Assembly (NCBI RefSeq): GCF_003046475.1
Contig: NZ_PZZZ01000007.1
Location: 186,001-250,000 of the forward strand
Reading direction: 5' to 3'
Length of the DNA: 64,000 nt
Source of the DNA: Mycoplana dimorpha
GTDB taxonomy: Bacteria; Pseudomonadota; Alphaproteobacteria; Rhizobiales; Rhizobiaceae
Position 1 is the stretch's first letter. Each line of letters begins with the position of its first letter. The notes beneath the pieces were generated by a model, which had not been told where the DNA came from, did no database searches, and saw nothing but the letters and a program-made list of their open reading frames with translations. Positions 51,639 to 63,197 of this stretch are shown one piece after another. The position numbers were made by a program, and so were the translations under genes.

Positions 51639-54600
51639 ATGAATTTTTCCGCTTGGTCCATTCGCAATCCGATCGCGCCGCTGCTCGCCTTCGTGCTGTT
51701 GCTGGTCGTCGGCATCCAGTCGTTCAACACGCTGCCGATCACCCGCTTTCCCAATATCGACGTTCCGGTCATCGCCATCACGGTGACGCAGAGCGGGGCG
51801 GCACCGGCAGAACTGGAACTGCAGGTCACCAAGGAGATCGAGGACGCGGTTGCCGGCATTTCCGGCGTCGACGACATCATGTCGACGGTGACCGACGGCA
51901 GCTCGGTCACCTCCGTGCTGTTCAAGATCGAAGTGCCGACAAACCAGGCGCTGCAGGACGTCAAGGACGCCATCGACCGGATCCGCAGCGACCTGCCCGC
52001 CACCGTCGATGAGCCGGTGGTCACCAAGATCGATGTCGAAGGCCAGGCCATCCGGACCTTCGCCGTCTCCTCCCCCAACATGACGCTGGAGGAGCTCTCC
52101 TGGTTCGTCGACGACACCGTCAAGCGCGCCCTGCAGGGCCAACCGGGCGTCGGCAAGATCGACCGTTTCGGTGGCGCCAATCGCGAGGTCCACGTCGATC
52201 TCGACTCCGGGCGGCTCGAATCCTTCGGCATTTCCGCCGCCGACGTGAACCGTCAGTTGCGCAGCATGAATGCCGACGTCGGCTCCGGCCGCGGCCAGGT
52301 GGCCGGCGCCGAGCAGGCGATCCGCGTGCTTGGCGACGCCCGCTCGGTCGAAAGGCTGGCCGCGACGATGATCGCGCTGCCGAACGGCCGCTTCGTCCGC
52401 CTTTCCGAGCTCGGAACGGTCACCGACACCTATGAGGAGCCGCGCTCCTTCTCGCGCTTCAACGGCACGCCGGTGGTGACCTTCGCGGTGTTCCGCTCCA
52501 AGGGCGCAAGCGAGGTGACGGTCGCGGAGTCGGTCGACAAGGCGCTCGCCACGGTGCGCGCGAAGAACCCGGACGTTTCGATCAGCCTGGTCGACGACTC
52601 GGTCTACTTCACCTACGGCAATTACGAGGCCGCGATTCACACGCTGATGGAAGGCGCGATCCTGGCCGTCATCGTCGTGCTGCTGTTCCTGCGAAACTGG
52701 CGCGCCACGCTGATTTCCGCCGTCGCCCTGCCGCTGTCGGCCATTCCCACCTTCTACGTCATGGACCTGCTGGGCTTCTCGCTCAACCTGGTCAGCTTCC
52801 TCGCCATGACGCTCGCCACCGGCATCCTGGTCGACGACGCGATCGTCGAGATCGAGAACATCGCGCGCCATATCAAGATGGGCAAGACACCCTACCGGGC
52901 GGCGATCGAGGCCGCCGACGAGATCGGCCTGGCGGTGATCGCCACCACCTTCACCATCATCGCGGTGTTCGTGCCGGTCTCCTTCATGCCGGGCATTCCC
53001 GGCCAGTACTTCATCCAGTTCGGCCTGACGGTCGCCGTCGCCGTGTTCTTCTCGCTGATGGTGGCGCGGCTGATCACGCCGGTCATGGCGGCCTATCTGA
53101 TGCGCGCCAGCGACGCCGAGGGCCATGACGAGGCCGCGGAAGGCGCCTTCATGCGCGGCTACACCTGGCTGGTGACGAAGACGACCGGACACTGGTACAG
53201 CCGCTACGCCACCCTGCTCGCCGCCATCATCTTCCTGATCGGCTCCGTGATGCTGCTCTTCACCGTTCCCGGCAGCTTCATGCCGCCGGAAGACGCGTCG
53301 CGCGTGGTGCTCTCGGTCGAACTGCCCCCCGATGCCATGCTGGAGGACACCGATCGCGCCACCTCGGCGATCTACGACCGGGTGAAGGACATCGACGGCG
53401 TCAACAGCGTCTTCGTGCTCGGCGGCTCTTCGCCAAAGGGCGACCTCGAGCTGCGCCGCGCCTCGGTGACGGTGATCCTCGACAGGCGCGACCACTCGCT
53501 GGTCAACAAGCTCGTCAATGACGTGATCGGCGGGCTGCCGCTGGTTGGCCAGTATCTGCCGAAGCTGCCACCGGCCGGCCGCACGACGCCCCAGTGGGAC
53601 ATCGAGAAGAAGATCTTCGCCGCGATCCGCGACATTCCCGACCTGCGCATCCTCAAGCTCAACGACCGCGGCGAACGCGACCTGTCGTTCAATCTGCTGT
53701 CGAACAACGAGGCCGACCTCGACAGCACCGTCGCGGTGCTGGAGGCGAAGCTGAGGGCCGATCCGCTGCTGTCGAATGTCAGCTCGGAAGGCCTGTTGCC
53801 CCGCCCGGAGCTGCAGATCCGCCCGCGCGACCAGCAGATGGCCCGTCTGGGAATCACCACGGCGCAGATTTCCGAAGTGGTGCGGGTGGCGACGATCGGC
53901 GACATCGACTCGCAACTCACCAAGATGTCGCTCGACGGCCGCCTGATCCCGATCCGGGTCCAGCTCGACCGCAAGTTCCGCGGCGATCTCGGCGCGATCC
54001 GCAATGTCAAGATAAAGACGAAGGACGGTCAATTCGTGCCGCTGTCTTCGGTCGCCGATATCGACTATTCCGAGGGCCCGAGCGCCATCAAGCGCTTCGA
54101 TCGGAACCGCGTCGTCACCATCGGCTCCGATCTCCGCCCGGGTGTCGCCCTCGATACGGCGACCGCCCGCTTCAAGGAGATCGCCAACAGCATCGACATG
54201 CCGGAGACGGTCCGCTTCCAGGAAAGCGGCGATGCCGAGATCCAGGCGGAGATGGTACACAGCTTCGGCAATGCCATGCTGCTTGGCCTGCTGCTGGTAC
54301 TGACGGTGCTGATCCTGCTGTTCAAGGACGTCATCCAGCCGTTCACCATCCTGTTCTCGCTGCCGCTGGCGATCGGCGGCGTCGCAGCCGCCCTGCTCCT
54401 GACCCGGAATTCGCTGTCGATGCCGGTCCTGATCGGCATTCTTATGCTGATGGGCATCGTCACCAAGAACGCCATCCTGCTGGTCGACTTCGCGATCGAG
54501 ATGATGCACCGCGGCATGAACCGCATCGAGGCGATGATCGAGGCGGGACGCAAGCGCGCCCGGCCGATCATCATGACGTCGATCGCCATGTCGGCCGGCA

Positions 54601-54953
54601 TGCTGCCCTCAGCGCTCGGCGTCGGCGAAGGCGGCACCTTCCGCGCCCCGATGGCCATCGCGGTGATCGGCGGCATCATCGTCTCCACGGTGCTGTCGCT
54701 CGTGGTCGTGCCGTCGTTCTTTCTCATCATGGACGACCTGTCCCGCGTGCTCGCCTGGGCCTTCGGCCGTCTCGTCGGCAAGAAGGACGAGGAGGCGGTC
54801 CCCCTCGACAATCAGGCGCTCACGCTTGCCACCGCCGAAACGGCCAAAGACGTCGAAGCGCTGGAGGGCCGGGTCGCTGTTCTGGAGCAGCAGCGCGAAA
54901 CCGCAAAGAAGCCGCTCAGCGTCGTGCATAACTCGGCGCTCGCCGCGGAATGA
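51639..54953 (+). CDS. RND-family efflux pump inner-membrane transporter
   Basis: 1104 residues with the HAE1-like fold: first helix APLLAFVLLLVVGIQSFNTLPITRFPNIDVP, large periplasmic loops, TM4 with the proton-relay pair D399-D400 in TGILVDDAIVEIEN, and the second-half counterpart GIVTKNAILLVDFAIEMMHRGMNRIEAMIEAGRKRARPIIMTS. The C-terminal 60 residues are a charged tail (AALEGRVAVLEQQRETAKKP). Substrate unknown. ATG 51639 gives the standard N-terminus; ATG 51600 lacks a ribosome site. Confidence 0.93.
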   Translation: MNFSAWSIRNPIAPLLAFVLLLVVGIQSFNTLPITRFPNIDVPVIAITVTQSGAAPAELELQVTKEIEDAVAGISGVDDIMSTVTDGSSVTSVLFKIEVPTNQALQDVKDAIDRIRSDLPATVDEPVVTKIDVEGQAIRTFAVSSPNMTLEELSWFVDDTVKRALQGQPGVGKIDRFGGANREVHVDLDSGRLESFGISAADVNRQLRSMNADVGSGRGQVAGAEQAIRVLGDARSVERLAATMIALPNGRFVRLSELGTVTDTYEEPRSFSRFNGTPVVTFAVFRSKGASEVTVAESVDKALATVRAKNPDVSISLVDDSVYFTYGNYEAAIHTLMEGAILAVIVVLLFLRNWRATLISAVALPLSAIPTFYVMDLLGFSLNLVSFLAMTLATGILVDDAIVEIENIARHIKMGKTPYRAAIEAADEIGLAVIATTFTIIAVFVPVSFMPGIPGQYFIQFGLTVAVAVFFSLMVARLITPVMAAYLMRASDAEGHDEAAEGAFMRGYTWLVTKTTGHWYSRYATLLAAIIFLIGSVMLLFTVPGSFMPPEDASRVVLSVELPPDAMLEDTDRATSAIYDRVKDIDGVNSVFVLGGSSPKGDLELRRASVTVILDRRDHSLVNKLVNDVIGGLPLVGQYLPKLPPAGRTTPQWDIEKKIFAAIRDIPDLRILKLNDRGERDLSFNLLSNNEADLDSTVAVLEAKLRADPLLSNVSSEGLLPRPELQIRPRDQQMARLGITTAQISEVVRVATIGDIDSQLTKMSLDGRLIPIRVQLDRKFRGDLGAIRNVKIKTKDGQFVPLSSVADIDYSEGPSAIKRFDRNRVVTIGSDLRPGVALDTATARFKEIANSIDMPETVRFQESGDAEIQAEMVHSFGNAMLLGLLLVLTVLILLFKDVIQPFTILFSLPLAIGGVAAALLLTRNSLSMPVLIGILMLMGIVTKNAILLVDFAIEMMHRGMNRIEAMIEAGRKRARPIIMTSIAMSAGMLPSALGVGEGGTFRAPMAIAVIGGIIVSTVLSLVVVPSFFLIMDDLSRVLAWAFGRLVGKKDEEAVPLDNQALTLATAETAKDVEALEGRVAVLEQQRETAKKPLSVVHNSALAAE

Positions 54954-55116
54954 GCCGGACGCGGTAACAGCCGGAGCCGGGCTGCCGATCGCCCGGCATC
55001 CGGCACCCGGATCAAGTAAATGCGCCCCGGCCGGCAAAGCACGACAACGCCCAATGCGGCGGACGCGTTTTTCAGGCGACCACTCGCTGCGTGCTGCCCG
55101 GAGATCGCCGATCCGC

Positions 55117-55917
55117 TCAGACGACCGGCTTGGCGTGTCTTTCGAAGGCATAGACCGTCCGGTCGGAGGCGGCATTGCGGCCGTTCTCCAGCGCCCGGCG
55201 CGCGGCCTCACGCGCCGCCGTTGGCGGATCGTTCGGCCCGATCCGGGCCACCCCGGCCATCAGGCCGATGACGACGCTGACGCCGCCCGCGGTGATCGTC
55301 CGCGAGGCAACAGACCGGCGTACCTGCTCGACAAAGAGGATGCATTCGTCGAGCTCCGGGCTCGCGAACCTCACCGCAAACTCCCCGGCGTCGGCGCAAC
55401 AGACCTGATGCGGGGCGCGAGCGGTCCGGAACAGTTCGTCGGCCACCAGCCGCATGACGCCATCGGCGAGCTCGCTGCCGTGCCGCTGCGAGAGGAAGGT
55501 GAAATGCGCCACGTCGAACAGCACCAGGAAACCGGGCGCGGCCGGCGCCTTGTGTACTCCGATCGACGCGGCGGGGTTCCTGGCATTTGCGAGTACTTCG
55601 ACGAATGCCGTGCGCTCCAGCCTGGTGGTGCGGCGCTGAACGAGCGCCTGCAAGCCCAGTCCGGCAAGCGCCGCCAGCAAGACCGCCACACTGGATGCCA
55701 TCAGCAGCTGCGGCCCGAGTTCTTCCGAAAGCGAACCGGACGCCGGCGTCGGCTGCAGGCCAAGCGGTGCCTGCAACGCGGCGAGTATCAACTGCAGACC
55801 GGTTACAAGTGCGGCGATTACCAGGATGCCATAGGACAAAAGCGTCACCCACGGCGCAGTCACCACCGCGTGATCATCGCGGCGCGCGCTCGTCAAAGGC
55901 AAACCGTCCCGAAACAT
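55117..55917 (-). CDS. Membrane protein with degenerate GGDEF domain
   Basis: 266 residues: two transmembrane helices (WVTLLSYGILVIAALVTGLQLILAAL and LGPQLLMASSVAVLLAALAGLGLQALVQ), then a GGDEF-like domain (FLVLFDVAHFTFLSQRHGSELADGVMRLVADELFRTA...). The signature is ADAGEF instead of GG(D/E)EF, so catalytic synthesis of cyclic-di-GMP is unlikely; it may bind nucleotide or protein instead. Start ATG 55917 has GGAG 6 bases upstream; 55935 and 55965 are in frame alternatives. Confidence 0.68.
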   Translation of the reverse strand: MFRDGLPLTSARRDDHAVVTAPWVTLLSYGILVIAALVTGLQLILAALQAPLGLQPTPASGSLSEELGPQLLMASSVAVLLAALAGLGLQALVQRRTTRLERTAFVEVLANARNPAASIGVHKAPAAPGFLVLFDVAHFTFLSQRHGSELADGVMRLVADELFRTARAPHQVCCADAGEFAVRFASPELDECILFVEQVRRSVASRTITAGGVSVVIGLMAGVARIGPNDPPTAAREAARRALENGRNAASDRTVYAFERHAKPVV

Positions 55918-56268
55918 GACATACTCCGCACTCATTCGCAGCGAACATAGCTGGGTGAATTTCACATTCGGCTAAAACGACTGTTAAAAATCTAAGGAAC
56001 GCGCGGGCGTTGTGCCGAAGCGGGACCCGCCTCCGCTAACTGGTCTCCGCTGGTGCCGTCGAGCGCAGCCGCTACGGGCAGACCGTCGCGGCGTGAATTG
56101 GAGGCGTATCTCCGCCACGCGTGACCCACCTTCCAAAGCCGCCAGCCGGCCAATCAGCTTGGCCTGCCCAAATGCAAGCGGACATGAAAAGAGCCCGGAC
56201 GCTAGCGTCCGGGCTCGAGATCTGCATCGGTGCGGGCGGACCTGGCCGCCCGCCAGAAGACGCGCCGA
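55918..56268. other. Intergenic stretch between the GGDEF-like gene and livJ
   Basis: 351 bases without a supported gene. It holds the promoter of the leftward GGDEF-like gene and, at 56191-56216, the livJ terminator. Nothing else recognisable. Confidence 0.55.
56186..56216 (-). terminator. Strong terminator of livJ
   Basis: A 26-base perfect palindrome at 56191-56216 with 13-base arms starting GAGCCCGGACGCT. On the minus strand it is followed by TTTTC, fitting a rho-independent terminator 53 bases after the livJ stop. Confidence 0.82.
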
Positions 56269-57387
56269 CTACTCGTTCTGGAAGTAGTTGTACTTGCCGT
56301 CGTCACCCTTCTTCCAGGTGTACATGACGTAGTCCGGACGGGTGATGTCGCCCTTTTCGTCGAAGCCGAGCTCGCCGATGGCAGTCTTGAACGGGCCCTT
56401 GGACTTGATGGCCTCGGCAACTGCCTGCGGATCGGTTCCACCGGCAGCCTTGGCGCCCTCGGCGATGACCTGGACGGCCGCATAGGCGTAGAGCGTATAG
56501 GCTTCCGGTTCGAAGCCGGACGCGCGGAACTTCTCCACGATTTCCGTTGCAGCCGGGTTCTTGCGCGGATCGGGCGCGAAGGTCATGAGCGTGCCATTGA
56601 CGGCGTCGCCGGCGATGGATGCCAGTTCGTTCGAGACGATGCCGTCGCCCGAGATGAACTGGGCCTTCAGCCCCTGGTCGGCGGACTGGCGCTCGATGAG
56701 ACCGAACTCGGTATGGAGGCCGCCCCAGTAGACGACCGACACGCCGGCTTCCTTCATCTTGGCGATGAGAGCCGAAAAGTCCTTGTCGCCGACATTGACG
56801 CCTTCATAGACGACTTCGGTCACGCCGGCTTCGTTCATCGCCTTCTTGGTTTCGTCGGCAAGACCCTGGCCATACGGCGTCTTGTCGTGCAGGACGGCGA
56901 CCTTGGCGTCCTTGAAGTTGGCGGCGATGAAGGCGCCGGCGACAGCGCCCTGCTGGTCGTCACGGCCGCAGGTACGGAACGTGTTCCACAACCCGCGCTC
57001 GGTGTAGGTCGGGTTGGTCGACGCCGGCGAAATCTGCAGGATGCCGTTTTCGGCGTAGATTTCCGAAGCCGGGATCGAAACGCCCGAGTTGAAGTGACCG
57101 ACGACGAACTTGACGCCGTCAGCAACGAACTTGTTGGCAACCGAAACGCCCTGCTTCGGGTCCGACACGTCGTCGCCGAGAACCACCTTGATCTGCTCGC
57201 CGTTGATGCCGCCGGCCGCATTGAGGTCAGCGGCAGCCTGCTCGGCACCCTTCTGCAGCTGTGCGCCGAAAGCCGCGTTCGGGCCGGTCAGCGGGCCGCC
57301 GACGCCGATCAGGATGTCGGCCCATGCATTGCCGCTGAAAGCAACCATCGCCGCCAGCGCAACGGCCGACAATAGAGACTTCTTCAT
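56269..57387 (-). CDS. livJ: Branched-chain amino-acid ABC transporter binding protein (LivJ/BraC)
   Basis: Periplasmic Leu/Ile/Val-type receptor, 372 residues. Signal peptide [23 protein letters not shown]. Mature start [50 protein letters not shown] is the LivJ family start; later [30 protein letters not shown] (ligand S and T) and [17 protein letters not shown] 57387 follows GGGAG. Last gene of the liv cluster, 118 bases after the small membrane-protein gene. Strong own expression is likely, given the terminator. Confidence 0.93.
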   Translation of the reverse strand: MKKSLLSAVALAAMVAFSGNAWADILIGVGGPLTGPNAAFGAQLQKGAEQAAADLNAAGGINGEQIKVVLGDDVSDPKQGVSVANKFVADGVKFVVGHFNSGVSIPASEIYAENGILQISPASTNPTYTERGLWNTFRTCGRDDQQGAVAGAFIAANFKDAKVAVLHDKTPYGQGLADETKKAMNEAGVTEVVYEGVNVGDKDFSALIAKMKEAGVSVVYWGGLHTEFGLIERQSADQGLKAQFISGDGIVSNELASIAGDAVNGTLMTFAPDPRKNPAATEIVEKFRASGFEPEAYTLYAYAAVQVIAEGAKAAGGTDPQAVAEAIKSKGPFKTAIGELGFDEKGDITRPDYVMYTWKKGDDGKYNYFQNE

Positions 57388-57505
57388 GTTATTACTCCCA
57401 AGTTTAGGGCAGGCTGGTTTTCTATCCGTTCGCAATCCCCGCCATCATTGCGCCGGCGTCTTTATTCCACGTCCGGCGCCTACACGCCGTGCGTGGGGTT
57501 CCCTC

Positions 57506-57850
57506 TTATTTGTCTCTCCACGAAAATGGTGAAGCCTTCTCGTAGAGCCAGTAGTAAATCCTGGTCATCTGCTTTGTCCGATAATAGCGATAACCGGCTG
57601 TAGCAAACAACAAAAGCACGGCCGTGTCCACGGCATAGTACTGCAGCGTCAACATGCTGCCCTTGAACAAGGCATGGTGGATGAAACGGATCGCAAGGCC
57701 AAGCAACAGCACGTACAGGACGAGCGTTCCATAGTTGCGCCAGTTTTCCGCGACGCTTTTGCCGGTCCGCCACGCCGTCCAGCCACCCATGATGACGGTT
57801 ACGAAGAGAAACTGCATGAATGACGGCTCCTCGTAGAGAATTCCCTGCAT
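57506..57850 (-). CDS. Small membrane protein in the liv cluster (DUF6867-like)
   Basis: 114 residues: about three hydrophobic segments, FMQFLFVTVIMGGWTAWRTG, NYGTLVLYVLLLGLAIRFIHHALF and LTLQYYAVDTAVLLLFATAGYRYYRTKQM, with an aromatic basic tail (RIYYWLYEKASPFSWRDK). ATG 57850 has GGGGAG 8 bases upstream. A like gene sits between livF and livJ in rhizobia and may be annotated as DUF6867; I am not certain of the number. No function known; role in amino-acid transport is guessed from position. Confidence 0.7.
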   Translation of the reverse strand: MQGILYEEPSFMQFLFVTVIMGGWTAWRTGKSVAENWRNYGTLVLYVLLLGLAIRFIHHALFKGSMLTLQYYAVDTAVLLLFATAGYRYYRTKQMTRIYYWLYEKASPFSWRDK

Positions 57851-57966
57851 CTCACATACTCCCCTTACAGCGCCGCGCGTCATTCCTGACGCGCAAAGGC
57901 CGCCGTAATTCATTTGAATGGGCGCACGATCCTCAGGCAAGGCCGAGGGTCATGCACGGGCCGTCC

Positions 57967-58692
57967 TCAATGCCGCCCACCCTCGAGATAGGCGGCGCGC
58001 ACCTCCGGATCGGCCAGCAGTTCCCGCCCGGTGCCACTCATCGTCACTCGACCGTTGACCATGACATAGGCGCGGTCGCACAGTTTCAGGGCGGCAAAGG
58101 CGTTCTGCTCCACCAGGAACACCGTCAGCCCCTGCTCCTTGTTGAGCGCCCTGATCGCGTCGAAGATCTGCTTGACGATCAGCGGCGCAAGGCCCAGCGA
58201 CGGCTCGTCCAAGAGCAGCAATTTCGGACGCGCCATCAGTGCGCGACCGATGGACAGCATCTGCTGCTCGCCGCCCGAAAGCGTACCGCCGCGTTGCGCC
58301 TTCCGCTCCTTGAGGCGGGGGAACAACGCGAAGATCTTCTCCACGTCCTCGTCGAAATACTTCAGATTGTCGAGGCTTGCGCCCATCTGCAGGTTTTCGT
58401 AGACGGTCATGCGCGGGAAGATGCGGCGACCTTCCGGCGACTGGGCAATCCGCAGGCGGGCGATCTCGTGGGTCGGCAGCCTGGTGATCTCCTGGCCGTC
58501 GAAGGTGACGGTGCCGGTGCGCGCCTGCGGACTGCCGCAGATCGTCATCATCAGCGTCGACTTGCCGGCGCCGTTCGCGCCGATCAGGCTGACGATCTCG
58601 CCGCGCCGGACCTCGACATCGACGCCCGCGAGCGCCCGGATGTTGCCGTAATAGGTCTCGACGCCATGCACCTTGAGAAGGGTCTCAGTCAT
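57967..58692 (-). CDS. livF: Branched-chain amino-acid ABC transporter ATPase LivF
   Basis: 241 residues. Walker A GANGAGKST (about 38), Q-loop AQSPEGRRIFPRMTVYENL, signature LSGGEQQMLSIGRAL (about 140), Walker B LLLLDEPSLGLAP, H in FLVEQNAFAALKL. ATG 58692 shares a base with the livG stop (TGATG), so translation is coupled. Ends 117 bases before the small membrane-protein gene. Confidence 0.94.
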   Translation of the reverse strand: MTETLLKVHGVETYYGNIRALAGVDVEVRRGEIVSLIGANGAGKSTLMMTICGSPQARTGTVTFDGQEITRLPTHEIARLRIAQSPEGRRIFPRMTVYENLQMGASLDNLKYFDEDVEKIFALFPRLKERKAQRGGTLSGGEQQMLSIGRALMARPKLLLLDEPSLGLAPLIVKQIFDAIRALNKEQGLTVFLVEQNAFAALKLCDRAYVMVNGRVTMSGTGRELLADPEVRAAYLEGGRH

Positions 58693-59575
58693 CAGATCTG
58701 GCCCCCCTGCTTGGTTTCGATCTCTACGATCTGCTCGATCACCTCTTCGACCTCTTCGTCCTCGACGCCCAGATAGGCCGCGATGACCTTCGGATCGTTC
58801 TTCACCTCGTCCGGCGTGCCATCGGAAATCTTCTGCCCGTATTCGAGGACGATCACGTGGTCGGAGATTCCCATGACCACCGACATGTCGTGCTCGATCA
58901 GCAGGATCGAGGTGCCGGTGTCCTTGCGGATCGACCGCAGCAGTTCGTTCAAGGCCTGCGATTCGCGCGGGTTGAGGCCGGCAGCCGGCTCGTCCAGGCA
59001 CAGGAACTCCGGCCCGGTGCACATCGCTCGGGCGATTTCCAGTCGACGCTGCGCACCATAGGGCAGATCGCCGGCCGGGTCGTCGGCGCGCTCGATCAGG
59101 TCCGCCTTTTCGAGCCAGTGCTTGGCGATCTCGATCGATTGCTCCTTGGCACGGCGGTAGCCGCTATAGCCGAAGAGGCCGAGGATAGTGTAGCCCGAGG
59201 CGCGCATCAGCATGTTGTGCTGCGCAACCAGCAGGTTCTCCAGGACGGTCAGGCCGGAGAACATCCGGATGTTCTGGAACGTGCGGGCCACCTTGGCGTC
59301 GCGGGTGATCTCGAAATCCGGCATGCGCTCGAGCAGGAACTTTTTGCCCGATTGCTGCGTCATCGAGATCATGCCCATCGTCGGCTTGTAGAAGCCGGTG
59401 ATGCAGTTGAACACCGTCGTCTTGCCGGCGCCGTTCGGGCCGATCAGTGCGGTGATGTCGCCGCGACGCGCCTCGAAGGACAGGTCGTTGATGGCCATCA
59501 GGCCGCCGAAGCGCATCGACAGATGCTCGACTTTCAGGATTGGATCATTGTTCATCAAATTCGCCCCGGCCGCCA

Positions 59576-59576
<1 letters not shown>
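58692..59576 (-). CDS. livG: Branched-chain amino-acid ABC transporter ATPase LivG
   Basis: 294 residues. Walker A GPNGAGKTT (about 41), Q-loop RTFQNIRMFSGLTVLENL, PYGAQRRLEIARAM signature with the LivG-specific start, Walker B FLCLDEPAAGLNPRE, H in LIEHDMSVVMGISD; a C-terminal acidic tail (GVEDEEVEEVIEQIVEIET) is longer than usual. ATG 59576 overlaps the livM stop by one base; ATG 59555 is an alternative start. Confidence 0.93.
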
Positions 59577-60967
<1,391 letters not shown>

Positions 60968-60971
60968 TGAA

Positions 60972-61874
<903 letters not shown>

Positions 61875-62297
61875 ATATCTTTCCCCTGGATGCGATCCTG
61901 TCGGTCGCATCTCTTGTTTTTTGAGCCCTTGGCGAGCCCTGATGAACGGATTCCATACTGTTTTCCGATCAAAAGGAAAGCCTAAAATGGCGCCCTTGCG
62001 AACTTCTGGCGTTTTTTGGTGAAATTGGCGATTGTCGCGCGGAAAAACATGAAGAAGCCGCGTCCACGGTAATGGCGCGGAGGAATCTCCGTGAATGCTT
62101 CAACGCATGCCGTCTCTGGCGGCATGCGGGGCAACAGCGGCTTAACCTGCCTGGATCGCCAAGCACCAAGCCGCAGCGCAACCATTGCGGTTGGAATGCA
62201 ATCATGGATATAAGCTCGCGGAATCTGGCCGGCGTCCGATCCGTCCGGCGCCTTTCCCAGCATTGTACCGACCGTCCGTCGAGGAGCAGAAGCAGGC
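61875..62297. other. Divergent intergenic region livH / cysD
   Basis: 423 bases between divergent operons. Open frames here look like noise. It should hold promoters for both directions: AT-rich CTTGTTTTTTGAG and CTGTTTTCCGATCAAAAGG lie 40-100 bases upstream of livH. I find no clear riboswitch, palindrome or EcfG site. No cysH lies upstream of cysD. Confidence 0.55.
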
Positions 62298-63197
62298 ATG
62301 TCGCTTACCCATCTCCAGCGCCTCGAAGCTGAGGCCATACACGTTTTCCGAGAAGTCGCCGCGAGCTTTGCGAAGCCGGTGATGCTCTATTCGATCGGCA
62401 AGGATTCGTCGGTCATGCTCCGCCTGGCGATGAAGGCCTTCTATCCGGCAAAGCCGCCCTTTCCGCTGCTGCATGTCGACACGACCTGGAAATTCCGCGA
62501 GATGATCGCCTTTCGCGACCGCACCGCAGCCGAACTCGGCCTCGACCTGCTCGTCCACGTCAACAAGGACGGCCTCGAGCAGCGAATCAATCCGTTCACG
62601 CATGGTCCCGGCATCCATACGCATGTCATGAAGACGCTGGCATTGCGCCAGGCGCTCGACAAGTTCGGTTTCGACGCCGCCTTCGGAGGCGCCCGGCGCG
62701 ATGAGGAGAAGGCCCGCGCCAAGGAGCGCATCTTCTCGTTCCGGACCGCACAGCATGCCTGGGATCCGAAGAACCAGCGGCCCGAGATGTGGAAGACGTA
62801 CAACACCCGCGTTGCGCCGGGCGAATCGATCCGCGTCTTCCCGCTGTCGAACTGGACCGAACTCGACGTCTGGCAATACATCCTCAAGGAGGAAATCCCG
62901 ATCGTGCCGCTCTATTTTGCGGCAAAGCGCCCGGTGGTGCGGCGTGACGGTCAACTGATCGTCGTCGACGATTCGCGCATGACACTGGCGGACGGCGAAC
63001 GGATCGAGGAGCGGCTCGTCCGATTCCGCACCCTCGGCTGCTACCCGCTGACCGCGGCCATCGAATCGGATGCGGCGACCGTGCCCGATATCGTTCGCGA
63101 GATGCTGACGGCAAGGACCTCCGAACGTCAGGGGCGCCTGATCGATACGGACGAGGTCGGCTCGATGGAAAGGAAGAAGCGCGAGGGATATTTCTGA
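62298..63197 (+). CDS. cysD: Sulfate adenylyltransferase subunit 2 (CysD)
   Basis: Catalytic subunit that makes adenosine 5'-phosphosulfate from sulfate and ATP. 299 residues: [37 protein letters not shown] includes the PP-loop SxGKDS-like [28 protein letters not shown] and [14 protein letters not shown] are family hallmarks; C-terminus [23 protein letters not shown] is complete. The stop shares a base with the cysN start, so translation is coupled. It may supply activated sulfate for cysteine and for sulfotransferases. Confidence 0.95.
   Translation: MSLTHLQRLEAEAIHVFREVAASFAKPVMLYSIGKDSSVMLRLAMKAFYPAKPPFPLLHVDTTWKFREMIAFRDRTAAELGLDLLVHVNKDGLEQRINPFTHGPGIHTHVMKTLALRQALDKFGFDAAFGGARRDEEKARAKERIFSFRTAQHAWDPKNQRPEMWKTYNTRVAPGESIRVFPLSNWTELDVWQYILKEEIPIVPLYFAAKRPVVRRDGQLIVVDDSRMTLADGERIEERLVRFRTLGCYPLTAAIESDAATVPDIVREMLTARTSERQGRLIDTDEVGSMERKKREGYF

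Noticed and set aside
51564-54509. Very long (981-codon) open frame antisense to the RND pump gene
   Set aside because: It mirrors the codon periodicity of a high-GC gene, is composed of low-complexity His/Arg/Asp-rich sequence and has no domain or ribosome site. The plus-strand RND protein is unmistakable.
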